25,629 bases of DNA, taken from positions 1-25,629 of the forward strand of contig CAZOEL010000087.1 in the NCBI GenBank assembly GCA_964578835.1, in the 5' to 3' direction. Positions 6,208 through 13,990 of the stretch are shown one piece after another. The translations under genes and the position numbers were made by a program. Position 1 is the stretch's first letter. The number at the start of each line of letters is the position of its first letter. Source of the stretch: CAZOEL01 sp964578835 (lineage in GTDB: Bacteria; Desulfobacterota; Syntrophobacteria; Syntrophobacterales; Syntrophobacteraceae). Below the pieces are notes generated by a model. That model was not told where the DNA came from, searched no databases, and worked only from the letters and a program-made list of their open reading frames with translations.

Positions 6208-7866
6208 CTACACCACGTATTTGATATCAAGCCGTTCGGCGGCGTCGCGGTCGTTGATTCCCAGGGCGTCCGACATGCCGATGGGAAGCGACGTGGACCT
6301 TCCGAGCGGGGCGACGATCTTCTTTAGCTCGGTATCGAAGCTCAGATAGACGTCGACAAGGCGCTCGGCCACCTTCTCCGGATCGAGCCGGCGGTAGAGG
6401 CGCGGATCCTGGCTCGTGATGCCTTTTGGGCACTGGCCGATGTTGCAGATGTTGCAACGGTCCGATTCCGAGCCCACGCAGCCCGCGGCAGCCTGCATGA
6501 TGTATTTGCCCGTCTGAACGCCGCTCGCTCCGAGCATGATGAGGGCTGCGGCGTTGGCTGCAAGATTCCCATGCTTTCCGATTCCGCCTCCGGCAAAAAG
6601 CGGGATTTCGTTCTGCTGCCCTAGCTTCGCCAGGTTGAGATAGCAGTCCCGGATGTTGCTCGCTATGGGATGGCCCATGTGGTTCATCGAGACGTTGTAA
6701 GCCGCTCCCGTGCCGCCGTCCTCGCCGTCGATGGCCAGGCCCGCGGCGTAGGGGTTGCGGCTGAGGTTGTTGAGGACGGCCAGGGCCGTGGAGGTTCCCG
6801 AGATCTTCGGGTAGACCGGGACCCTGAATCCCCAGGCCATGTACATGGACTGAATCATCTTGGCGACCGATTCCTCGATGGAATACTTGGTCTGGTGCGT
6901 CGGAGGACTCGGGAGGCTCACGCCCTGAGGAACGCCCCGGATGGCGGCGATGAGCTTATTCACTTTGTACCACATCAGCAGACCGCCGTCTCCGGGCTTG
7001 GCGCCCTGTCCGTACTTGATCTCGATGGCGCACGGGTCCTCTTTCATCTCGGGCAGCGCATGGATGATCTCATCCCAGCCGAAGTAGCCGCTCGCTATCT
7101 GCAAGATGACGTACTTGAGGAACCGGGACCTCAAGAGCCTGGGCGGGCATCCGCCTTCGCCCGTGCACATGCGCACCGGCATGCCGAGCTCCTCGTTGAG
7201 GTAAGCGACGCCCATCTGAAGCCCCTCCCACATGTTGGGCGAAAGGGCCCCGAAGGACATGGCGCCGATGATCAGGGGATAGATTTCCCGGACGGGTGGA
7301 ATCCAGCCCTGCTCGCGAAAGAGCTTGAGGTTCTCTTCCGGCGGGAGGATTCTGCCGAGGAGCGTGCGCAGTTCGAATTCGTGCCGTCCCGCATCCAGGG
7401 CGGGGTCGGTCAGCATGGAAATGCGTATGAATTTGATCCTGTCGAGCAGTCCTCCCGGCGAGAGGTCGAGGACGTTCCTGCGGCCTCCACGATTGCGCGC
7501 CTGGCCGCCTCGATTGATGTGGAACTTCAACTTGTCGGCTTCATCGCTCCTTAGCGGCGTGATGGCTTCGTTGGGGCAAACGAGCGTGCAGGTCGCACAG
7601 CCGATGCAGGCGTATGCGGGGTCCGTTTTCTGACGGATGCCATGGTAGACCTGGTAAGCGTTGGAAGATTCGTTCTTCATGCCCAGGCCGCTTATCGCAG
7701 GGGTCTGGACGATTCTTTTCCTGTGCACTCCAAGCTCTATCGCGTGCACCGGGCACACCGCGGCGCAGCGGCCGCACAGGGCGCATCTCTCCTTATCCCA
7801 GTGGATCTGCCAGGGGAGATCCTTGACGCTTAGTGAAGAGGGGGCAATGATTCCGTTTGAGAGCAT
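6208..7866 (-). CDS. Ferredoxin-GltS FMN domain protein (glutamate synthase synthase subunit 1)
   Basis: A 552-residue protein that fits the archaeal-type GltB synthase subunit, which converts 2-oxoglutarate plus ammonia to glutamate on FMN. It starts with a two-cluster ferredoxin (C28, C31, C34, C38 and C87, C90, C93, C97). The FMN barrel follows with all hallmark motifs: MSFGALS (203-209), CTGEGG (234-239), GQGAKPGDGG (286-295), DGEDGGTGAA (380-389) and GGGIG (426-430). It ends with CNICNIGQCPKGI (471-483), the family's [3Fe-4S]-binding loop. The ATG at 7866 has AGGAGGT upstream and overlaps the end of the glutaminase gene by 37 bp, implying translational coupling. With the neighbouring glutaminase and the GXGXG-GltD fusion it makes a complete set of glutamate synthase modules, so real glutamate synthase activity is likely. 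Confidence 0.88.
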   Translation of the reverse strand: MLSNGIIAPSSLSVKDLPWQIHWDKERCALCGRCAAVCPVHAIELGVHRKRIVQTPAISGLGMKNESSNAYQVYHGIRQKTDPAYACIGCATCTLVCPNEAITPLRSDEADKLKFHINRGGQARNRGGRRNVLDLSPGGLLDRIKFIRISMLTDPALDAGRHEFELRTLLGRILPPEENLKLFREQGWIPPVREIYPLIIGAMSFGALSPNMWEGLQMGVAYLNEELGMPVRMCTGEGGCPPRLLRSRFLKYVILQIASGYFGWDEIIHALPEMKEDPCAIEIKYGQGAKPGDGGLLMWYKVNKLIAAIRGVPQGVSLPSPPTHQTKYSIEESVAKMIQSMYMAWGFRVPVYPKISGTSTALAVLNNLSRNPYAAGLAIDGEDGGTGAAYNVSMNHMGHPIASNIRDCYLNLAKLGQQNEIPLFAGGGIGKHGNLAANAAALIMLGASGVQTGKYIMQAAAGCVGSESDRCNICNIGQCPKGITSQDPRLYRRLDPEKVAERLVDVYLSFDTELKKIVAPLGRSTSLPIGMSDALGINDRDAAERLDIKYVV

Positions 7867-8960
7867 ATCTTGACCTCCTGACGATCAGGGCGAATGATTG
7901 CAGTATCGAGATGCATGGGTTGAAAATCGTGAGTCTTGTCGCGATCGGGAATGGAGGCGTCGAGGCCGCACATCTCCGAGGAGAAGGCGTACATGCCTGG
8001 CTTGCCGCCAACGACGCCCGGGCGAAGCTTCTTTCTGTCCTGCACCATGAAAAGCGTCTTGTCGGGAAGGCAGCCGATCACACAGTTTGGCCCGTCTATG
8101 ATGAGCCTTCGGCAAGAATGCTTGAGCTGCTTCAATAGCGGCTCGTCCGGGTGGCGCGCCAGGTCGGCGTCCTGCAGGGGCGTAATGAGGTGTTTGTAGG
8201 CTTCGATGCCGAGCCCCAGCCGGTTCAGCAGATAGTGAAGGATGTGCGTGAAGACTTCCGAGTCGGAGTTATAGCCGATATAGCCCGGAAATCCGCGGGA
8301 CATGAGAAATTCCTTAATGGGCACGAACGCCGTGTTCTCGCCGTTTGTCATGGTGGCCACGCCCTGGATGAAAAAAGGATGGCAGGCGTACAGGTTGATG
8401 GCGTAATTCGTGTTCTGACGGCCCTGGGCCAGAATGACGCGCGCCTCGATTTCCTTGCGGTCGAGCTGGAGATATTCGGCGACGTGCAGAGGATCGCCGA
8501 TTTCCTTGATCGTGATAGCGTCTGGCCAAAAGCTGTAGACGATCATGTCATCGCGCTCTTCGCCCATCTGGCGCAGCTGAAGGCGTATCATCATCAGGCG
8601 GTGGGCAATTTCCGCTTCGCTGAAATCATCCCAGGTTTCCGGATATTCATAAGCCCGAATGAGATAGACGTCCCGCTTCGGCACTCCGGGCGGGGGGCTT
8701 TTGCGGACCTTGATAGAGAGCTTGTACTTGGTGGTGAATCCTATATTCATCATGAACTGGTCCAACCGTTTCAGACCATCGGTGGTGAATATGCCGGAAA
8801 GAATGGGGGATCCTTTGATATCCTCAAAAGGTCCGGCAAGATCCGTCAAAAACAACCCGACTCCCGAGCCGTCATGCCCTTCGCGCATCACGTCGAGGGC
8901 ATTGATGGCCATCATCGGGGACTGAGGTTGTTCACTGGTCAATGCAAACAAACGACACAT
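7830..8960 (-). CDS. Stand-alone class II glutamine amidotransferase (GltB domain 1)
   Basis: A 376-residue Ntn-hydrolase-fold glutaminase that should release ammonia from glutamine for the synthase subunit. I place the start at ATG 8960 (MCRLFALTSEQ), because Cys2 then becomes the N-terminal catalytic nucleophile after Met removal and AGGAG lies about 10 bp upstream; a frame extending to 9029 would bury the nucleophile. Other family marks are EGHDGSGVG (residues 27-35), MTNGENTAF and GYNSDSEVF. Length and order (glutaminase, FMN subunit, GXGXG) match split archaeal-type glutamate synthases. It is the first gene after a 747-bp repeat-bearing gap and probably has its own promoter. Confidence 0.87.
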   Translation of the reverse strand: MCRLFALTSEQPQSPMMAINALDVMREGHDGSGVGLFLTDLAGPFEDIKGSPILSGIFTTDGLKRLDQFMMNIGFTTKYKLSIKVRKSPPPGVPKRDVYLIRAYEYPETWDDFSEAEIAHRLMMIRLQLRQMGEERDDMIVYSFWPDAITIKEIGDPLHVAEYLQLDRKEIEARVILAQGRQNTNYAINLYACHPFFIQGVATMTNGENTAFVPIKEFLMSRGFPGYIGYNSDSEVFTHILHYLLNRLGLGIEAYKHLITPLQDADLARHPDEPLLKQLKHSCRRLIIDGPNCVIGCLPDKTLFMVQDRKKLRPGVVGGKPGMYAFSSEMCGLDASIPDRDKTHDFQPMHLDTAIIRPDRQEVKICSQTESLPPLH

Positions 8961-9036
8961 TTTGCTTCTTCTCCTTACATTACGCCAGAATTGCTCCGAT
9001 ACCGGAACGTCGCCTCCTCGGAAGTTCAAACAAAGT

Positions 9037-9065
9037 ATTGTACTATAATTTGTGTGCGCAAAAAA
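9037..9065 (-). promoter_or_regulatory. Candidate promoter for the glutaminase-FMN pair
   Basis: On the minus strand TTTTTT (9065-9060) and TACAAT (9042-9037) are 17 bp apart in the most AT-rich patch of the gap. The -10 is good, the -35 poor. A transcript from here would have a leader of about 70 nt before ATG 8960. No operator is obvious. Confidence 0.33.
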
Positions 9066-9386
9066 CCTCTCTGATGGCGCAATTGAGGCAATAATGCAAT
9101 TAAATAATCAACGCTGCGCCCTGCATCGCGCCATTAAAATGGCGGACGCTTAGAGACAGGGATAAGAGAACCGTTTTCAACTCAAATCCTTGAGATGTTA
9201 CGACGCGGATGGCTTGGGGAGGGCTTCTCTACGCGAGACTTCCTGCGGGTTCAATCATCTTGCGGTAATGACTCAAAAGATATCCCATGTATCCGGGGCT
9301 CTCCGGGCCTCTATCCTCAGCAAAGGGAGGAAGCGCGCATTTGAAAAAAGGGGGGCAAGGCGTCGCGAGAAGAGTTGCAATGCACC

Positions 9387-9655
9387 AGCCCCAAAGGGGC
9401 GCAACATCATAGCCCGGGGCATCGCCCCGGGTAACAGATCTCGCCATATTCTCCAAGCCCTGAAAGGGCGAGATAACCACTTTCTCGGATATTCCGCCCC
9501 TTCAGGGCTTCCTTTCTCATTGGTTTCTCCGTGTCCCAGGGCGTTGCCCTGGGCTATGATATTGCGCCCTTACAGGGCTTCCAATCTCTCTCATGACAAA
9601 GCCCGAGTCCAGGCGCCTTGCCTCGGGCTATGGATCTCGTCCCTTTGGGGATCTC
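9387..9655. repeat. Nested palindromic array C, related to the MITE core
   Basis: AGCCCCAAAGGGGCGCAACATCATAGCCC-type units run from 9387, with the mirror units CCCAGGGCGTTGCCCTGGGC and TATGATATTGCGCCC ending near 9580. An extra palindromic pair follows at 9599-9655 (GCCCGAGTCC...CTCGGGC, then CCCTTTGGGG). The core matches copies A and B, but the TGATGAAAAT terminal repeats and flanking direct repeats are not found, so this is either an eroded copy or the parental form of the array. Confidence 0.6.
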
Positions 9656-9707
9656 GATATACCCCTGACGTTTTACCCTCTTTTTACGAATATGTCTCTA
9701 ATGCCGC

Positions 9708-10592
9708 CTAAAGATCTGCGGCTTTCAAAATATCCGGGACGACGCCTTCTTTTCCAATCGCCATGATATGGACTCCGTGGCAGATCTTCTGCTCCCGGAT
9801 CTGCCGAATCATTCGTCCGGCGATTTCTACGCCTTTCTTCAGCTGATCCGCCTTGGGAACGCTCTCCATCTCGGCTACGAGATTCTCGGGGACGGAGACT
9901 CCGGCGACGTTCTTGTTCATGAAGCGGGCCATGCCCGCGGAAGTGAGCAGAATGACTCCGGCGAGAATCTTCACATCGAACTGAGAGGCGTAGTCCATGA
10001 AGCGTTTGAGGCTATCCATGTCGTAGACGGCCTGAGTCTGGAAAAATTCGGCTCCGGCCTTGACCTTCTTTTCGAATTTGAGCAATTGCGGGGCTATGGG
10101 GTCGGCTTCCGGCGTCACTACGGCTCCAGCGCAGAAGCTGGGCGCGCCCTTGAGCGGATTGCCGGCGAGATCCTGCCCGCCTTCGAGAGCCTTCATGGCT
10201 TTCAATATTTGAACCGACTCGAGATCGTGCACCGGTTTGGCGTCCTTGTGATCTCCCATCGAGATGTGGTCGCCGGTGAGGCACAAAACCGCATCGATCC
10301 CGAGCACGGCGGCGCTGATGAGGTCGGACTGAAGCGCCATTCGGTTTCGGTCTCTTCCCGTCATCTGTAGGATGGGAGTCCCACCCATTTGCTTGATGAT
10401 GTGGCATCCCACCAGCGATGAAAGGCGCATCACCGAGCTCTGATTGTCGGTCATGTTGAGGCCGTGCGCCTTGTCTTTGAGAAGATCGATATGCTCCTTC
10501 ATCTCGGAGATATCCGTTCCTTTGGGCGGCCCCACTTCCGCGGTGATGATGAATTCGCCTGACTTGAGCGCATCCTTGAATGAAGCTGCCAT
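9708..10592 (-). CDS. metF: Methylenetetrahydrofolate reductase, MetF catalytic subunit
   Basis: A 294-residue FAD-type beta/alpha-barrel enzyme interconverting methylene- and methyl-tetrahydrofolate, a step of the methyl branch of the Wood-Ljungdahl pathway and of methionine synthesis. Seen: EVGPPKG (19-25) with the likely catalytic Glu19, TDNQSS (48-53), LQMTGRDRNR (75-84) and CLTGDH (104-109), all at family positions. The ATG at 10592 lies 3 bp behind the metV stop, and its ribosome binding site (GGAGAA) is inside the last metV codons, so the two are tightly coupled. Pairing with MetV is typical of anaerobes whose MetF takes electrons through iron-sulfur partners and not directly from NAD(P)H. 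In an organism of this type it may run in either direction. Confidence 0.92.
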   Translation of the reverse strand: MAASFKDALKSGEFIITAEVGPPKGTDISEMKEHIDLLKDKAHGLNMTDNQSSVMRLSSLVGCHIIKQMGGTPILQMTGRDRNRMALQSDLISAAVLGIDAVLCLTGDHISMGDHKDAKPVHDLESVQILKAMKALEGGQDLAGNPLKGAPSFCAGAVVTPEADPIAPQLLKFEKKVKAGAEFFQTQAVYDMDSLKRFMDYASQFDVKILAGVILLTSAGMARFMNKNVAGVSVPENLVAEMESVPKADQLKKGVEIAGRMIRQIREQKICHGVHIMAIGKEGVVPDILKAADL

Positions 10593-10595
10593 GAA

Positions 10596-11261
10596 TTATT
10601 CTCCTTTATACGCCTCATGCGTTTGGCTGGCTGGGTTGGTCTGCGCGCTGTGATTCCTCGGGGGAAAGATCTTCCTGATGTTGTCGAGCTTGCCCATCTT
10701 ATCCAGGCGGTTGTAAATGATGGTCCAGGCGCAGTCTTTTTCCTTGTCCACCTCGCATTTGCCGTGATCCGTGCCGCCGCAGGGGCCGTTTAGGATGCCC
10801 TTTGCGCATACCGTTACCGGACAGATTCCTCCCGTTTCTCCAAGCACGCAGTCGCCGCAGGCGCGACATCGTTCGACCCAGTGGCCGTCGCGCGGGGTCA
10901 TGCCGATAAACCGGGTATTGACGCCGGGCAGGATCTGGAGCGGCTCGGAAATATCCGCCAGCAGCTGGACGCCGGCCCCGCAAGCCAGGGACATAACCAC
11001 TTCGTAGTCTTTGAGCTTATTGGCGATCAGGGCCATGTACTCCCGGTTGCACTGCCTCTCGACGGTGTCTTCATCGATCTGAATCTCTTTTCCGTCCTTT
11101 TTGAAGCTCATCCGCAACTGCGAGGCGAGCATGCCGACTTCCTTCTTTCCTCCAGCCATACAGACGCTCACGCACGTATCGCATCCAAGAATGAACACTT
11201 TGCTGTAGTCGGCCAGCATGTCTTTGATCTCTTGGAACGGTTTTCTTTCAGCTACAATCAT
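10596..11261 (-). CDS. metV: MetV, methylene-THF reductase partner subunit
   Basis: A 221-residue Cys-rich protein of the family annotated as MTHF reductase C-terminal (MetV), the obligate partner of MetF in acetogens such as Moorella. Thirteen cysteines are visible. They fall in an N-terminal GCDTCVSVC (26-34), C71, C94, a CRACGDC (132-138), C147, C152, NGPCGG (159-163), C169 and C177, enough for metal or cluster binding. A Lys/Asn/Gln-rich tail follows. It lies 24 bp downstream of the glutaminase-GXGXG gene and 3 bp upstream of metF. The ATG at 11261 has GAGGTG upstream. Function in MetF activation or electron entry is known for the family; which redox partner it uses here is open. Confidence 0.9.
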   Translation of the reverse strand: MIVAERKPFQEIKDMLADYSKVFILGCDTCVSVCMAGGKKEVGMLASQLRMSFKKDGKEIQIDEDTVERQCNREYMALIANKLKDYEVVMSLACGAGVQLLADISEPLQILPGVNTRFIGMTPRDGHWVERCRACGDCVLGETGGICPVTVCAKGILNGPCGGTDHGKCEVDKEKDCAWTIIYNRLDKMGKLDNIRKIFPPRNHSAQTNPASQTHEAYKGE

Positions 11262-11285
11262 CGAAGCACCTCTTTAAAAGCTCAT

Positions 11286-13967
11286 CTATTTGTTAGCGGC
11301 CAAGGCGATTTCATCCGGAACCAGTTCGATCTGCGGCTCCTTCTTTCCGCCTGTGAGCACCGCAAGCTGGACTGCCTTGACTTTCCTGTAAACTTCTCCG
11401 GGGCTTTTCTTATCTCCATTGACGGTGAGAAGGTCATCCTCGATGGAAATGCCGAAAAGCCGTTCGTTCTCCTCGAGATACGGAAGGATGAGGCGCCAGT
11501 CTTTTTCTGTGAATTCGGCGAACTCACCGCCGTTGAGCTGGTCCTCTTCGAGCTTCTGATGAGGGTCTCTGGCGAAAATAGCTCCGCCCGAAGCGAGCGA
11601 GAAAAGGTTTGAGCCCGGATACGGCGTGGGGAGCTCGATCACCTTCCCCTCATCGTCGAAAGCGACGCCGTTCAGGATGACGAAGCCTCCCCCGGCGTGC
11701 GGGTCTCCCGCCATGAAAGATTCGGCGAGATAGTCGAGGGCCGTGCCGTTGATGACCACGCGAGGCCTGCCCACCGCGTTGATAAGCGGTCTACCCGCGG
11801 CGTTTCCCATGATGTAGACTTCGCCGCCCTTGGCGCCGTACATGAAGGTCTGGCCGACATCGCCAAAGACTGCGAGCTTGCCCTGCTTCATGATCTGGCC
11901 GAGCTGGTCCTTGGCGTTGCCGTGAACGTAGATTTCCATGCCGTCGATGCCGGAGGCGAGATAATCGCCGGAGCTTCCATAAACATCGATGCGGACGTCC
12001 TGGGTGTCGGGGCCAAAGCCGTTTCCGGTAAATCTCTGACCTCTGTAGCCGTAGCAGATGAATTTCTTCCACCCCTTGAAGTACGCTTCGCATAGAAGCC
12101 TTGCGTCGCAGTCGTCGCCCTCCGGGGGGAATTCTCTGGCGTAAAGCACCAAAGTTTTTTCTCTTCCCCGGGGAGGAGCGATGAGATGCTTCGTGCTCCA
12201 GTCGATATACCGATAGAGGCCGGTTCCTTCTTCACCGAAGCGTGGCGTGGCGCTAAAGATGCTTCTGAGCGCCCCGCGAGCTATCCAGAGAATAGAAGCC
12301 CGCTTCTTGTCTCCCGTCGGGTAGCGAAGGTCGTTGAGGAGCGTCAGCGCCTCGATGATTTGCTCTTTGCGGTCGTCGCTTGCCGCGGCAAGTCTCGTCA
12401 GCTCTTCACAGCTCCAGCGGATCGTGTTGAAATCCCAGGCGGGAATTTTTCTACTTATAAAGTCGAAAAGGCTTCGGGCTCCCTCGTCCAGATGTCGAGC
12501 CAGTTCAGCGCCGGTTTTCTCATGGTCTGCGGGCGCGGTCACAATCGCCGTGGCGTCGCAGGCTTTCTTGTCTCTGGCCGCCGTCACCTCGTGGCCGAAC
12601 TTGTCTGTGCAAATAAGCCTGTGGCCTCCGTTTTCCGGCCTGATAGTGAACATGAAGGAGCCGCCGTCGGTGTGGCTTCCTCCGCGGGCGTTCCAGTATT
12701 TGTCCGCGACGGGGCAAAAGCGCTTGTCCTCACTGGCGAGGCTGTCGAGCGTAGCGTCGATGGCCTGCTTTTCCGAACAGACGAGCCCTATCTGGACTTC
12801 GCCCTCCTGGAGCGCGAACACCTGAGGCCTGAGCATGGCGGTGTCGGTGATGCCTATGAGCTGAAAATATTTCTCGTAAGGCTCATTGCGGGCGATGATG
12901 AAAAACCATGGGCCATCCGGAGACGCATGGATGTGGGACGCCTGGATGGCTCGGTAGATCTTCTGCTTCTCCATGGGCAGCTTGTCGAAGTCCGACTCGG
13001 TCGTCGGCGCCAGAGCCTCGATGATGTACTCGAGGGGATAGCCGTAGACCCGGTTCCAGAGATCCAGAAGGAGGGCGGAAACTTCCGTATCTGTATGAAA
13101 AAGAGTATAGATCTTTCTCGCCTTGAGATACTCGGATACGGAGTGATAATTGGCGAAGTCGCCGTTGTGCACGAGCGCTTCGTCCATGCCGCTGAAGGGA
13201 TGCGCTCCGCCCGGATGCCAGACTCTGCCCTTGGTGGGGTAGCGCTGGTGCGCTATCCATATGTGGGACTTGAACTCTTCGAGCTTGTAATAGCGCGCGA
13301 CTTCCTCTGCGTATCCCACGATCTTGAGGATGAGCATGTTCCGGCCGTGAGACATCACGAAGGCTTTCTTGTCGCCCAGGGTCGAATAGAAAGCCGTATT
13401 GAGCCTGTAGGAATTCTGAGACATGAACTCGTCTTCGGCTCTTCCCGGCGTCAGGCCTTCGAGGTGATTTTTCGAAATGAAATCTTTGAGAACGCCGGGC
13501 TTCACGCGGACGAAATAGCGCATCACATCCGGGGGTTGCACTTCAAGCCCTGGAATGTCGCGATAGTCGTCCATGGTTGGAAGCTTTTCGGCTTTGGCGA
13601 TATCGAAGTAGGGGGTGATGCATTTCTCTTCGACCGATTTCGCGACCGACTTGTCTTTGGGATCGATCAAAGCCACCTGAAGCATATAGTGGGTGTCGAG
13701 AACTTCTCTCGTAACTCCCAGGTCCTCAGGGACGAAGCCCACTGCCGCAATGCCGCCTCCTTTTCCGTTCCCGCGATTGTGCATTTGTCTGGACGGCTCG
13801 AAGATATGCTTGCCGCCGACGGGAATGGAACATGCGAACCCCGTCACCCCGCAGCCGCCTTCATCCTCGCCTTTGGCGCGCGGGTCCGGGGGAAGCTCCT
13901 CGATGAGCCGCGCCCTGGAAGCCAGGATCCTTTCAGCAGCAGAGAATCCGATCTTTTTGTTAGCCAT
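11286..13967 (-). CDS. Glutaminase-GXGXG fusion (GltB domains 1+3 without the synthase domain)
   Basis: An 893-residue protein joining two ends of GltB while the middle FMN domain is encoded separately next door. The N-terminal class II amidotransferase has its likely nucleophile at Cys39 in EDEGGCGVTGF, which implies removal of a 38-residue propeptide as in GltB; further marks are MHNRGNGKGGG, WHPGGAHPFSG with HNGDFANY, and FHTDTEVSALLLD. The C-terminal third (about residues 640-850) is a GXGXG beta-helix: YGSSGDYLASGIDG, YVHGNAKDQLG, FGDVGQTFMYG, YIMGNAAGRPL. I chose ATG 13967 (MANKKIGFS), with GAGGAG about 10 bp upstream; the frame is open to 14222, but that extension overlaps the neighbouring gene. 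It lies 23 bp after the FMN subunit gene and 24 bp before metV, clearly one operon. Activity on glutamine is likely from the retained motifs but unproven. Confidence 0.85.
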   Translation of the reverse strand: MANKKIGFSAAERILASRARLIEELPPDPRAKGEDEGGCGVTGFACSIPVGGKHIFEPSRQMHNRGNGKGGGIAAVGFVPEDLGVTREVLDTHYMLQVALIDPKDKSVAKSVEEKCITPYFDIAKAEKLPTMDDYRDIPGLEVQPPDVMRYFVRVKPGVLKDFISKNHLEGLTPGRAEDEFMSQNSYRLNTAFYSTLGDKKAFVMSHGRNMLILKIVGYAEEVARYYKLEEFKSHIWIAHQRYPTKGRVWHPGGAHPFSGMDEALVHNGDFANYHSVSEYLKARKIYTLFHTDTEVSALLLDLWNRVYGYPLEYIIEALAPTTESDFDKLPMEKQKIYRAIQASHIHASPDGPWFFIIARNEPYEKYFQLIGITDTAMLRPQVFALQEGEVQIGLVCSEKQAIDATLDSLASEDKRFCPVADKYWNARGGSHTDGGSFMFTIRPENGGHRLICTDKFGHEVTAARDKKACDATAIVTAPADHEKTGAELARHLDEGARSLFDFISRKIPAWDFNTIRWSCEELTRLAAASDDRKEQIIEALTLLNDLRYPTGDKKRASILWIARGALRSIFSATPRFGEEGTGLYRYIDWSTKHLIAPPRGREKTLVLYAREFPPEGDDCDARLLCEAYFKGWKKFICYGYRGQRFTGNGFGPDTQDVRIDVYGSSGDYLASGIDGMEIYVHGNAKDQLGQIMKQGKLAVFGDVGQTFMYGAKGGEVYIMGNAAGRPLINAVGRPRVVINGTALDYLAESFMAGDPHAGGGFVILNGVAFDDEGKVIELPTPYPGSNLFSLASGGAIFARDPHQKLEEDQLNGGEFAEFTEKDWRLILPYLEENERLFGISIEDDLLTVNGDKKSPGEVYRKVKAVQLAVLTGGKKEPQIELVPDEIALAANK

Positions 13968-13990
13968 GCTCCTGATACTCCTCTCAACAG

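Larger units (their letters stand above)
8961..9707. other. Repeat-bearing gap between metF and the glutaminase gene
   Basis: No gene is supported. The right-hand part is repeat array C (9387-9655). The left-hand part has an AT-rich patch (9030-9065) with a promoter candidate and a small CGCCATTAAAATGGCG palindrome (9129-9144). A 173-codon open frame across the array is an artefact of the repeats. Confidence 0.55.

Noticed and set aside
9708..11261. S-adenosylmethionine or THF riboswitch controlling metVF
   Set aside because: metV starts 24 bp after the preceding gene and metF 3 bp after metV, leaving no room for a leader riboswitch.
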